Assembly (NCBI GenBank): GCA_023954075.1
Contig: JAMLIV010000005.1
Span: 1-64,000, forward strand
DNA from: Lysobacteraceae bacterium
GTDB lineage: Bacteria > Pseudomonadota > Gammaproteobacteria > Xanthomonadales > Xanthomonadaceae
DNA: 64,000 bases
Direction of reading: 5' to 3'
A program made the translations under genes and the position numbers. The notes under the pieces were generated by a model. That model was given only the letters and a program-made list of their open reading frames with translations. It was not told the DNA's origin and ran no database searches. This document shows positions 1 to 9,511 of the stretch, piece after piece (within the stretch, counting starts at the first letter, position 1; each line of letters opens with the position of its first letter).

Positions 1-1516
<1,516 letters not shown>

Positions 1517-1545
1517 GGAAGGGGTCCGTGGGTGCGAGTCAGGTT

Positions 1546-1565
1546 CGGGAGGCGGGAGGCGGGAG
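1546..1565. repeat. Short tandem CGGGAGG repeat
   Basis: About three copies of the heptamer CGGGAGG lie in the 56-base spacer between the S9 peptidase stop and the carB start. It may be a slippage-prone tract or a remnant of a G-rich intergenic repeat. No function can be assigned. Confidence 0.4.
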
Positions 1566-1572
1566 TTGCCGC

Positions 1573-3489
1573 TCAACGCGCGGATGGGCCGATGTGCTGG
1601 TCCAGGAAGGCTTCCATCGCGGTGTAGAGCCGAACCTTGTTGTCGAAGTCATAGAAACCGTGCGCTTCCTTCGGCTCCAGGATGTCCACCTCGGGTGGAT
1701 TACCGGCCTTGGCCAGGCCATCCTTGAGCAGGCGGTACTGGGACGGCGGGACGCGCTCGTCCTTGCCGCCCTGCACCAGCATCACCGGGATGCGGATCTT
1801 GTCGATGTTGAACGCCGGCGACTGCGCCTGCTGCTCGGCCAGCGCCTCCGGCTGCACGCGCTTGAGATAGGCCACGCCCGATTTCGTCTGCGGGATGTCG
1901 CCCTTGGTGAACATCATCGGCAGGCTGTAGACGCCCACGTAGCCGATCGTGCAGCGGTACTTCTCGGGGTTGCGGACCACCGACTGCAGCGCGCCGAACC
2001 CGCCGTAGGAGGCGCCGTAGGTGCAGATCCGCTTCGGATCGGCGATGCCCTGCGCCACCGTCCAGTCGACGGCATCGGTCATGTCGTCGATCATCGTCGT
2101 ACCCCAGTTGCGATAGCCCTTGCGCTCGAAGGCATTGCCGTAGCCGCCCGAGCCGCGGAAGTTGATCTGCAGCACGGCATAGCCGCGATTGGCGAGGAAC
2201 TGCACCTGCGGATCGAAGCCCCATTCGTCGCGCACCCCGTGCGGGCCGCCGTGCGGGTGCAGGATCAGCGGCAGGTTCCTGCCCTCGCCGCGCGGCACGG
2301 TGAGGTAGCCGTGCAGCGGCGTGCCGTCGCGCGCGGTGAGCGAGATCGGCCGGGTCGGCGACATCTTCGCCGGATCGATCCAGTCCATCGAGGCCAGCAG
2401 GAAGCGCGCCTCGCCGCTCTTGCGATCGAACAGGAAATAGGCTCCCGGATCGACATCGCTGTAGCGCCGCAGCAGGATGAAGCGGCCGTCGCGGCTCATT
2501 CCCGAGAACGACACCGCGTGGTCCGGGAAGGCGTTGAGCAGCCCCGCCAGCGCCTTGGATTCGGGGTGATCGGGGGTGACGAATTCGTAGCCCGGCAGGC
2601 CGTCCTGATAGCCCACGGCGAGCAGCTCGGTCTCATCCGAACTCATCAGCATCGCGGTGGCATCCACGTTGGCATTGCGCGCCAGCGGCGTCTCCTCGCC
2701 GGTCTGCGGATCGACCAGCGCCAGCCGCACGGGTTCGCCCTCGTCGCTGATCGAGAAGATCACCCGCTCGCCGTCCTTGGCGAACATCAGCGGCCTGCGG
2801 ACGGACTCGCCCATCGGTGCCGAATGCACGGTGGTCCAGTCCTCGCCGTCACGCCGCAGCGTGACGAAATCGCCGCCCTCGGTCTTCTGCCCGATGGCAT
2901 AGCGCACCTTGCCGGCGTGGTCGAGCACGAAACCGCCGAAGCGCAGCGGCGCGGTCGCGACGGTATTGAGTTTGCCGGTGTAGACGTTGAGCTTGAACAG
3001 GTAGGCCGAATCGACCGAGCGCTGCACCAGGATCGTGTCGGGCTCGTCCCAGGTCACATCGACGATGCTGTAGGTGCCGCCGTTGGGAATGTGGATGCGC
3101 TTGGCACCATCGACATCGCTCAGATAGAGGTCCGGCGTGCCCACGCGGAAGTCGAACGCGCCGGTCTTGCGCGTGACGTACAGGATGAAGCGGTCGTCGT
3201 TGACCCAGCGGACCCGGTCGATGTGGCGGTTCTCGCCCTGGTCCCACTTGCCGATCAGCTTCATGTCGCGGACCCGGAACGCGGCCAGCACGGTGCGGTC
3301 GGCGCGCGGCACCGAGACGGTGATGTAGGTGCCGCTGGGAGACAGCGACACGCTGCGGAACTCGGGATCCTTGAAGAAGTCACCCACCGGGAGGCGTTCG
3401 GCGGCGCTTGCACCGGCCCATGAAAGAAGCAGCGCGCCGCAGAGCGCGGCAAGAAGGAAAAGTCGGGGCATTCTTGAAACTCCGTTCAT
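1573..3489 (-). CDS. Secreted S9 family prolyl-oligopeptidase-type serine peptidase
   Basis: This 638-residue protein has an N-terminal signal peptide (hydrophobic [17 protein letters not shown] ending ASA-AE). A beta-propeller-like region (about 40-370) follows, then a C-terminal alpha/beta hydrolase peptidase domain. The likely catalytic triad is Ser494 in GASYGGFG, Asp577 in GGKDERVP and His610 in EAHGFYDF. The family cleaves oligopeptides, often after proline or as acylaminoacyl/dipeptidyl peptidases; the exact substrate is not predictable. The chosen ATG at 3489 overlaps the carA stop by one base (TGATG), which implies translational coupling; a second ATG at 3471 would also keep the signal peptide. 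A periplasmic peptidase inside a carAB operon is unexpected. It could supply arginine or other amino acids from peptides, but that is inference. Confidence 0.88.
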   Translation of the reverse strand: MNGVSRMPRLFLLAALCGALLLSWAGASAAERLPVGDFFKDPEFRSVSLSPSGTYITVSVPRADRTVLAAFRVRDMKLIGKWDQGENRHIDRVRWVNDDRFILYVTRKTGAFDFRVGTPDLYLSDVDGAKRIHIPNGGTYSIVDVTWDEPDTILVQRSVDSAYLFKLNVYTGKLNTVATAPLRFGGFVLDHAGKVRYAIGQKTEGGDFVTLRRDGEDWTTVHSAPMGESVRRPLMFAKDGERVIFSISDEGEPVRLALVDPQTGEETPLARNANVDATAMLMSSDETELLAVGYQDGLPGYEFVTPDHPESKALAGLLNAFPDHAVSFSGMSRDGRFILLRRYSDVDPGAYFLFDRKSGEARFLLASMDWIDPAKMSPTRPISLTARDGTPLHGYLTVPRGEGRNLPLILHPHGGPHGVRDEWGFDPQVQFLANRGYAVLQINFRGSGGYGNAFERKGYRNWGTTMIDDMTDAVDWTVAQGIADPKRICTYGASYGGFGALQSVVRNPEKYRCTIGYVGVYSLPMMFTKGDIPQTKSGVAYLKRVQPEALAEQQAQSPAFNIDKIRIPVMLVQGGKDERVPPSQYRLLKDGLAKAGNPPEVDILEPKEAHGFYDFDNKVRLYTAMEAFLDQHIGPSAR

Positions 3490-4622
3490 CACGCCGCGTT
3501 GGCGGCTTGCATGGTGGCTGCGAAACGCGCAAACAATCCGCCCACATCCGCCGGGCCCGGGGAGGCTTCGGGATGGCCCTGGAAGCTGAAGGCCGGCGCG
3601 TCGGTGAGGGCGATGCCCTGATTGCTGCCGTCGAACAGCGAGCGATGCGTGGCGCGCGCGCTGGCCGGCAGGCTGGATTCGTCCACGGCGAAGCCGTGGT
3701 TCTGGCTGGAAATCATCACCCGACCCGAGGCCAGTTCCTGCACCGGATGGTTCGCGCCGTGGTGGCCGTGCGGCATCTTGATCGTCCTGGCCCCGGCGGC
3801 CAGCGCAAGAAGCTGGTGGCCCAGGCAAATGCCGAACAGCGGAATCCGCGCGGCGATGAACTCGCGGATCGCCTCGATCGCGTAACCGCAGGCCTGCGGG
3901 TCGCCCGGACCGTTGGAGAGGAAGATGCCGTCGGGATCGAGTGCGAGCGCCTCGCGCGCCGGCGTCTGCGCCGGCACCACGGTAAGGCGGCAGCCGGCAT
4001 CGACCAGCAGGCGCAGAATGTTGAGCTTGATGCCGAAATCATAGGCCACGACGTGGAAGCGGGTGGCCGGCGTGCTGAAGCAATTGGCGTCGAGATCGAA
4101 CGAGCCCTCGCTCCACGCATAGCGCGAGGCGGTGGTGACCTGCTTCGCCAGATCCATTCCGTCCAGGCCCGGGAAGGCGCGCGCGGCGGCCACGGCGGCT
4201 TCGGCATCGGCATCCGGCCCTGCCATCAAGCAGCCGCCCTGCGCGCCGCGCTCGCGCAGGATGCGGGTCAGGGCGCGGGTGTCGATCCCCGCCACGGCCA
4301 CCACGTCACGCGCCACCAGCCAGTCTTCGAGATTGGCGGTGCTGCGCCAGTTGCTCGCGGGGGTCGGGCGCTCGCGCACCACCAGGCCGCCGAGGTGCAT
4401 GGCGCGCGCCTCGTCGTCCTGCGGATTGCAGCCGGTGTTGCCGACGTGGGGCCAGGTCAGCGTGACGATCTGTCGGGCGTAGGACGGATCGGTGAGGATT
4501 TCCTGATAGCCGGTCATGGCGGTGTTGAACACCACTTCGCCGGCGCGCAGCCCGGAAGCGCCGAACGAGGTTCCGTGGAAGACGGTGCCGTCGGCGAGGG
4601 CAAGAATTGCGGGATGGGGCAC
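3489..4622 (-). CDS. carA: Carbamoyl-phosphate synthase small (glutaminase) subunit
   Basis: At 377 residues this matches the usual CarA length. It starts [17 protein letters not shown] and has the N-terminal CPSase small-chain domain ([20 protein letters not shown]) followed by a class I glutamine amidotransferase domain. The triad is visible: nucleophile Cys266 in GICLGHQ, and His350 and Glu352 in [10 protein letters not shown]. It hydrolyses glutamine and passes ammonia to CarB. No dapB is seen upstream; the preceding gene is a TonB receptor with its own terminator, so carA must start its own transcript. Its stop overlaps the start of the S9 peptidase gene by one base. Confidence 0.98.
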   Translation of the reverse strand: MPHPAILALADGTVFHGTSFGASGLRAGEVVFNTAMTGYQEILTDPSYARQIVTLTWPHVGNTGCNPQDDEARAMHLGGLVVRERPTPASNWRSTANLEDWLVARDVVAVAGIDTRALTRILRERGAQGGCLMAGPDADAEAAVAAARAFPGLDGMDLAKQVTTASRYAWSEGSFDLDANCFSTPATRFHVVAYDFGIKLNILRLLVDAGCRLTVVPAQTPAREALALDPDGIFLSNGPGDPQACGYAIEAIREFIAARIPLFGICLGHQLLALAAGARTIKMPHGHHGANHPVQELASGRVMISSQNHGFAVDESSLPASARATHRSLFDGSNQGIALTDAPAFSFQGHPEASPGPADVGGLFARFAATMQAANAA

Positions 4623-4742
4623 GGATTTCGCCTTGTGGAGGGAGGAAACCCCGCGCGCCTGATTTGCGGCACGCGGTCACGTCCGCATCGGCTGCCGCAA
4701 GGGCGGCCACAGGTGGGACGAGGGGGTTTGGGGCGAGCGGAA

Positions 4743-4748
4743 ATGATA
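4743..4748 (-). promoter_or_regulatory. Possible carA promoter -10 element
   Basis: On the minus strand a TATCAT hexamer lies about 120 bases upstream of the carA ATG. It is downstream of the terminator that closes the TonB receptor gene. No convincing -35 box sits at 16-18 bases, so this is only a candidate. A leader of over 100 bases could hold a control element, but I see no clear attenuator hairpin in it. Confidence 0.3.
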
Positions 4749-4792
4749 CCGGCCGTGCCCGGCAGCGTCCACAACCGCATCGCTTCCTGCGC

Positions 4793-4828
4793 GAAAAGCA
4801 AGGCGGCCGGGGTTTCCCCCGGCCGCCT
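4793..4828 (-). terminator. Rho-independent terminator of the Oar-type receptor gene
   Basis: A perfect 12-bp stem (AGGCGGCCGGGG with its complement, four-base loop) at 4801-4828 is followed on the minus strand by TTGCTTTTCG. It lies 26 bases after the receptor stop codon and insulates carA from read-through. Confidence 0.85.
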
Positions 4829-4854
4829 CGATCACGCGATACCGCTTCGATGGA

Positions 4855-7800
4855 TCAGAAGCTGTACTTGAAGGTGGCCATGACCGACCAGCGCGACACG
4901 CCGGTGTTGCCCTTGTCGTTGTTGTTTTCCTGGATGCCCGGCTCGTCCGTCGACCCCGAGAAGGTATAGACGTACTTGCCGGTGGCCGGGTCGATACCCG
5001 CGTAGTTGGCCACGCGCATCGTCTGGAAGAAGCCGTAGTCCTCGATCAGGCCCCACTTCTTGTTGAGCAGGTTGCCCACGTTCATGATGTCGAAGTTGAA
5101 CTCGGCCTTGTGGCCTTCGAAGAACGACGGCAGCTGCTGGCTGATGCGCAGGTCGAAGTTGTTGACCCACTTCGCCCGTCCGCTGTTGGCCGGGACCACC
5201 TGGCCGGCGTAGCGGGCCAGGTCCGGGTGCTGTTCGAGCCAGTTGAAGAAGTCGTTTTCCATCTGCGCACCGCCGGTGAACAGCACGTCGCCACGACCGG
5301 CAGGAACATAGAACAGGTCGTTGGTGGAGGCACCATCACCATTGATGTCGTTGTAGTAGATGTAGCTGAACGGCAGGCCCGAGCGGCCCTCGTAGAACAG
5401 GCCGAAGGTGGTGTTGTTGTCGCCGAAGAACGCGTTGGTATAGGTCAGCACGCCGGTGAAGCGGTCGCGGATGGCGTAGCGCGAGGTGGACGACACGTTC
5501 TCGTTGACCTGGTAGATCGTGGTGCCGTTCCAGTTCGAGGTGTTCTGCGAGCTGGCCATCGGGCTGACCTGGGTGGCGTCGGTGTAGGTGTAGCCCGCCG
5601 TCCAGGACCAGTGGTCGCCCGCCTGCATCGGCTTGGTCAGCGACAGGGTCAGCGCCTTGCTTTCGCCCTTGCTGGTGTTGCGCGCCAGCATCACCTGATC
5701 GATGTTGCTCGGACGGTTGGCGCGGTTGCCGGCACTGCCGCCGCCACCCGGATTGCCGCGACCGTTCTGGATGCCGTTGCTCTGGGCGTTGATGGGATTC
5801 AGTCCCGCCGCGTTCCAGTAGATCATGCGGCCGTCCTGGCCGGCGAAGGTCGGCGCGCCCAGGTCAAGCGACTCGAAGTAGATGTCGTTCTTGGTGTTGA
5901 GCATCAGGAGCTCGGCCGAGGCCACGATGCCGTGCCAGGGCAGCTCGTGGTCGAACGCGAGGTTGGCCTTCCACACCGACGGCAGCGCCAGGCCCGGCTC
6001 CATCAGGTCCACGCGCAGGCGCGGGGTGGAACCCGGGCCGCTGGGGATGTACGGCGGATTGACGCCCGGGGTGAAGATCGCGCCCGGATTGCGCTGGTCG
6101 TAGGCGACGAAGTTCAGGCCCGTGTTCTGGAAGGCACCGGCCATCCAGACGTTGGGCGCGGTGCCCTGGAACAGGCCCACGCCGCCGCGCAGCTGGGTGG
6201 AGCGCTCGGTGTCGAAGGTGTAGTTGAAGCCGAAGCGCGGCTGCCAGAGCTTGGTATCGATGGTGACCCGGTTGTCGTAGCCGTACATCTGGTGGATGGT
6301 TTCGTTGTACAGCGGCTCACGATCGAAATCCGGGATGTCGACGCGGATGCCGAACATCAGGCTCAGGTTGTAGGTCGCAGACCAGTTGTCCTGCAGGAAG
6401 AACCCGGTGTTCTCGAACACGTAGGTCGCCGGAATATCACCGTAGTCGCGGCCCGGACGCGGCGTGCGCACCGTGTACTGGCTCGGCGTGCCGGCGGCGA
6501 AGTCGGCCAGCGAGGCGAAGGTGTACGAGCCGTTCAGGTCGCGGCCGTAGAAGTTCATGATGTCGTTTTCGGCGTAGTCGATGCCGAACTTCAGGGCGTG
6601 GTCGCCCAGATAGTAGGTGCCGGCGAAGAACACGTTCTTCTCGGTGGTGTCGACCACGTTGACGTGGGTGTTGACCTCGGTACCGAACATCAGGCCCTGG
6701 TTGCCGATGTTGACGCGGATGGACGGCAGGTCGGAAATCGGCGCGCGCTCGGCGATGTAGTCGCGGTAGGAGAGCTTCAGCTCGGTGGAGAAGTTGTCCG
6801 ACCAGTTGCTGAAGAGCTGGCCGACCATGGTCTCGAAGGTCTTGGGCTGGTTGTACCAGTGGCTGCTGAGCGAAATGCTGCTCGAGCCGATGCCCGGCTG
6901 GCGGATCACGTTCTGCTCGAGCTTGCTGTAGCGCAGCGAGGCGCGGTGGTCGTCGTTGATGTTCCAGTCTAACTTGACCGCGTACTCCTCGATCTCGGTG
7001 TCGCCCTTCACCGGGTCGAGCGAACCGGCGTCGAAGCCCCAGACGTCGCGCGCGATGCGCTGGGCCTCGGCGATGTCGGCATCGGTGATCTGGCCGCGGC
7101 CATAAGGCGTGGAGGCGTAGCTGGAGCCCGGCGCGGAGCGCACGTACTTCTCGTAGTTGGCAAAGAAGAACAGGCGGTCCTTCACCAGCGCGCCACCGAA
7201 GGTGCCGCCGTAGGTGGTCTCGTCATTGAAGCCGTTGAACTTGACGCCCTGCAGGTCCTCGCGCACCCAGTCCTTGTCGCGGTAGGCGTAGTAGACCGAA
7301 CCGTGGAAGTCGTTGGTGCCCGAACGGGTGACCGCGTTGACCACGGCACCGGTGGCGCCCGCGTAGGTCACGTCGTAGTTGGCCAGCGCGATGTTCAGCT
7401 CTTCGATCGCGTCCACCGAGACCGGCTGGCGCTCGGTCGGCAGGCCGTTGGCCTCCAGGCCGAACGGATCGTTGGTGGAAACGCCGTCGATGCGGATCAG
7501 GTTGTAGCGCGAGTGCTGGCCGGCGGCGGAAATGCGGCCGTCGGCCTTGCTGGTCTGGCTGATGCGCGGATCCAGGCGGATCAGGTCCTGGATGTTGCGG
7601 CCGGCCGAGGGCAGCGCCGCGATGTCGCCGGAAGAAAGGACCGTACCGGTACCCATGTTGTCCGGATTGAACACCGAGAGACCCGCCGAAGCCACGACCT
7701 GGATGGCCTCCAGCGAGGTGGCCGCGGTGTCGAGATCGACGTTCAGGGCCGAGGTTTCGCCCAGCGCAAGGAATACGTTCTCGGTGGCTTCACCCTTGAA

Positions 7801-8067
7801 GCCATCGCGCGTGACCGTGACGGTGTACGGACCACCGACGCGCAGGCCGCGCGCGGTGTAGCGGCCCTGCCCGTCGGTGACGGCGCGGCTGGTGGTGCCC
7901 GAGGGCGTGTGCACGATCATGACCTCGGCACCGGCCAGCGGCGCGCCCTCGTTGTCGGTCACGCGACCGGCAATGTTGGACGAGGTCTGCTGCGCATACG
8001 CCGGCGCAGTCATGAGAAGGACGGCGAGTGCGCCTGCGAGGTGCTTGATACGAAGTTGTTTTTTCAT
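4855..8067 (-). CDS. TonB-dependent receptor, Oar type, with N-terminal carboxypeptidase-regulatory-like domain
   Basis: The 1070-residue outer membrane protein has a clear signal peptide (MKKQLRIKHLAGALAVLLM...AYAQ). It then has a CarboxypepD_reg-like domain (about 30-110: IAGRVTDNEGAPLAGAEV), a plug domain (about 120-250: LPSAGRNIQDLIRLDPRI, YNLIRIDGVSTNDPFG) and a long beta-barrel ending in aromatic ATFKYSF. This build is that of the Oar-like (OmpA-related) TonB receptors common in Xanthomonadales; the ligand is unknown, and Oar proteins have been linked to protein or peptide traffic at the outer membrane. The ATG at 8067 follows AGGGCAA and gives the signal peptide directly; longer in-frame starts are not credible. 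It is a single-gene unit with its own terminator. Confidence 0.92.
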   Translation of the reverse strand: MKKQLRIKHLAGALAVLLMTAPAYAQQTSSNIAGRVTDNEGAPLAGAEVMIVHTPSGTTSRAVTDGQGRYTARGLRVGGPYTVTVTRDGFKGEATENVFLALGETSALNVDLDTAATSLEAIQVVASAGLSVFNPDNMGTGTVLSSGDIAALPSAGRNIQDLIRLDPRISQTSKADGRISAAGQHSRYNLIRIDGVSTNDPFGLEANGLPTERQPVSVDAIEELNIALANYDVTYAGATGAVVNAVTRSGTNDFHGSVYYAYRDKDWVREDLQGVKFNGFNDETTYGGTFGGALVKDRLFFFANYEKYVRSAPGSSYASTPYGRGQITDADIAEAQRIARDVWGFDAGSLDPVKGDTEIEEYAVKLDWNINDDHRASLRYSKLEQNVIRQPGIGSSSISLSSHWYNQPKTFETMVGQLFSNWSDNFSTELKLSYRDYIAERAPISDLPSIRVNIGNQGLMFGTEVNTHVNVVDTTEKNVFFAGTYYLGDHALKFGIDYAENDIMNFYGRDLNGSYTFASLADFAAGTPSQYTVRTPRPGRDYGDIPATYVFENTGFFLQDNWSATYNLSLMFGIRVDIPDFDREPLYNETIHQMYGYDNRVTIDTKLWQPRFGFNYTFDTERSTQLRGGVGLFQGTAPNVWMAGAFQNTGLNFVAYDQRNPGAIFTPGVNPPYIPSGPGSTPRLRVDLMEPGLALPSVWKANLAFDHELPWHGIVASAELLMLNTKNDIYFESLDLGAPTFAGQDGRMIYWNAAGLNPINAQSNGIQNGRGNPGGGGSAGNRANRPSNIDQVMLARNTSKGESKALTLSLTKPMQAGDHWSWTAGYTYTDATQVSPMASSQNTSNWNGTTIYQVNENVSSTSRYAIRDRFTGVLTYTNAFFGDNNTTFGLFYEGRSGLPFSYIYYNDINGDGASTNDLFYVPAGRGDVLFTGGAQMENDFFNWLEQHPDLARYAGQVVPANSGRAKWVNNFDLRISQQLPSFFEGHKAEFNFDIMNVGNLLNKKWGLIEDYGFFQTMRVANYAGIDPATGKYVYTFSGSTDEPGIQENNNDKGNTGVSRWSVMATFKYSF

Positions 8068-8226
8068 GGATTTGCCCTGATTGCCTGACGTTGATGCCGC
8101 TGACCGTGCGGCCATGCCGCCCGTACTGCGCCCGCATTCGCGCACTCGCGCGACTGCGGGCTGCTTGTTGAACTGGTTCTGTCTTGCCACCACCGGATCG
8201 GCCAGTCCCCGTGCATCCGGCGATTC

Positions 8227-8244
8227 TTTAACCACAGTTTAACC
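8227..8244 (-). promoter_or_regulatory. Direct GGTTAAA repeats upstream of the Oar-type receptor
   Basis: Two GGTTAAA heptamers (8227-8233 and 8238-8244, read on the minus strand) are spaced 11 bp apart, one helical turn, about 160-177 bases upstream of the receptor ATG in otherwise GC-rich DNA. They are a candidate activator or repressor site, or part of the promoter. The rest of the 312-base gap 8068-8379 shows no gene. Confidence 0.35.
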
Positions 8245-8379
8245 GAACTTTATGACTGTTTTGCTACTTCCCGGCCCAGTACCCGGCGCGTCGGCCCGCC
8301 GCGGCACCGACAGCGCGCGCCGCACCGCTCGCCGCAGCCTCGATCTGCCGGGAAATCCCCTTGCCGCGCGGCGGATTCG

Positions 8380-8967
8380 TCAGCCGGCGAGATAGGCGCG
8401 CACACCGTCGAGCAGCATCTGCACCGACAGCGCGACCAGCAGCATGCCCATCAGCCGCTCCACCGCTGTGAGCACCTGCCGGCCCAGCACCTTGTAGAGG
8501 AAGGTGGCCGAAAACAGGATGACGGCGGTAGCGGACCAGGCCATCAGCAGGGCCAGAACCCAGTCGCCCAGCCGCGTCGGATCGTTGCTTGCCATCAGGA
8601 TCACCGCCGCCATGCCCGACGGACCGGCGATCAGCGGAATCGCCATGGGCACGATGAAGGGCTCGCCTTCCGGCTGGTGCCCGAGCAGCCCGTCCTGCGG
8701 CGGAAAGATCATGCGCAGGCCGATCAGGAACAGCACGATGCCCCCGGCGATGGAGACCGATTCTTCGCGCAGGTGCATGGCCGCCAGGATCGCGCGGCCG
8801 GCGAACAGGAACAGCAGCAGCACCCCGAGCGCGATCAGCAGTTCGCGCGCCAGCACCCAGCGCTGCCGCCGCGGCGGCAGGTCGCGCAGCAGGCTCAGGA
8901 ACACCGGCACGTTGCCGAGCGGATCGAGGATCAGGAACAGCAGGATCGCGGCGGAAAGCGTGGTCAT
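8380..8967 (-). CDS. MarC family integral membrane protein
   Basis: At 195 residues, with about six hydrophobic segments, it starts MTTLSAAILLFLILDPLGNVP, the conserved MarC/YhgN opening in which LILDPLGN is the family motif near the N-terminus. The repeated motif is seen again as IPLIAGPSGMAAVIL in the middle. MarC proteins are inner membrane proteins of uncertain function; the old link to multiple antibiotic resistance in E. coli was not upheld. The ATG at 8967 is preferred because longer starts add an Arg/Pro-rich, non-hydrophobic stretch. It stands alone between the receptor and tRNA-Thr. Confidence 0.88.
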   Translation of the reverse strand: MTTLSAAILLFLILDPLGNVPVFLSLLRDLPPRRQRWVLARELLIALGVLLLFLFAGRAILAAMHLREESVSIAGGIVLFLIGLRMIFPPQDGLLGHQPEGEPFIVPMAIPLIAGPSGMAAVILMASNDPTRLGDWVLALLMAWSATAVILFSATFLYKVLGRQVLTAVERLMGMLLVALSVQMLLDGVRAYLAG

Positions 8968-9155
8968 GGGCGACTCCAGACTCCGTGGCGCAGGACCACC
9001 CGACGCTCGCGCCAGGGCTCGCGCGGGCGCAGGCCCGATGACGCGATCTTCTTCCACACGCGCGGGCGGACGCTGCCTTGGAAGAGGTCGCCGCCCGCCC
9101 CGCCGACGCACAGATGCGCGCGGTATCGGTTCCCATGTCGCCGGATGCTTGCCAT
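8964..9155 (-). pseudogene. Possible remnant of a tyrosine recombinase (integrase) N-terminus next to tRNA-Thr
   Basis: A 63-codon reading frame starts MASIRRHGNRYRAHLCVGG, which resembles the conserved start (MASIRKRG...) of the arm-binding domain of phage and island integrases. Nothing after the first ~20 residues looks like an integrase and there is no catalytic domain, so if real it is a decayed fragment. It lies on the 3' side of the tRNA-Thr gene, where integrated elements and their integrases are normally found. The resemblance is short and could be chance in this GC-rich DNA. Confidence 0.3.
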
Positions 9156-9228
9156 GCCCGCATCCTATGCGTAAATCGTGCGCAAATGGGTGTTGCGGTT
9201 GGGGCCGGTTCGGGCAGGTCGCGGAAAC

Positions 9229-9265
9229 GAAAACGCCCGCAAGCCGTTGCGGCGCGGGCGTTTCG
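9229..9265 (-). terminator. Terminator downstream of tRNA-Thr
   Basis: The inverted repeat AACGCCCGC/GCGGGCGTT is followed on the minus strand by TTTTCGTTTCC. It lies about 45 bases beyond the tRNA 3' end and probably ends its transcript. Confidence 0.7.
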
Positions 9266-9307
9266 TGGTGATTCGTGGCGGTTACGGAACCCGCCAGAGT
9301 CTTCGTG

Positions 9308-9383
9308 TGGTGCCGGAAATAGGAATCGAACCTACGACCTACGCATTACGAATGCGCCGCTCTACCAACTGAGCTATTCCGGC
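9308..9383 (-). tRNA. tRNA-Thr (anticodon CGU)
   Basis: Read on the minus strand this is a complete 76-nt cloverleaf: acceptor GCCGGAA pairing with TTCCGGC, D arm GCTC...GAGC, anticodon loop TTCGTAA, T arm GTAGG-TTCGATT-CCTAT, discriminator A and an encoded CCA. The anticodon CGT reads ACG codons, which are frequent in a high-GC genome. It is transcribed alone. Confidence 0.96.
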
Positions 9384-9511
9384 GTAGCCGCGCATTGTAG
9401 GGTGGCACCGAAAGACGGTCAATTCCCGCGCCGTGGCTTGCGGCCCGGCCTTGCGACACCATCCTCGTACCGCTCGTTGCTGAAGTGGTGCGGGGCGCAT
9501 CGACGCCGGCA

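Noticed and set aside
1528-3423. Plus-strand 631-codon open frame
   Set aside because: It lies wholly antisense to the S9 peptidase, is Arg/His/Ala-rich without any motif, and follows from high-GC codon bias. The same holds for long antisense frames at 122-1627, 5110-6972, 9734-12160, 14218-16953, 27051-29618, 41127-43535, 52045-54432 and 56911-58875.
8264-9163. 299-codon minus-strand frame covering the MarC region
   Set aside because: It is another frame of marC with low-complexity Arg/Ala content; the MarC frame is clearly the coding one.
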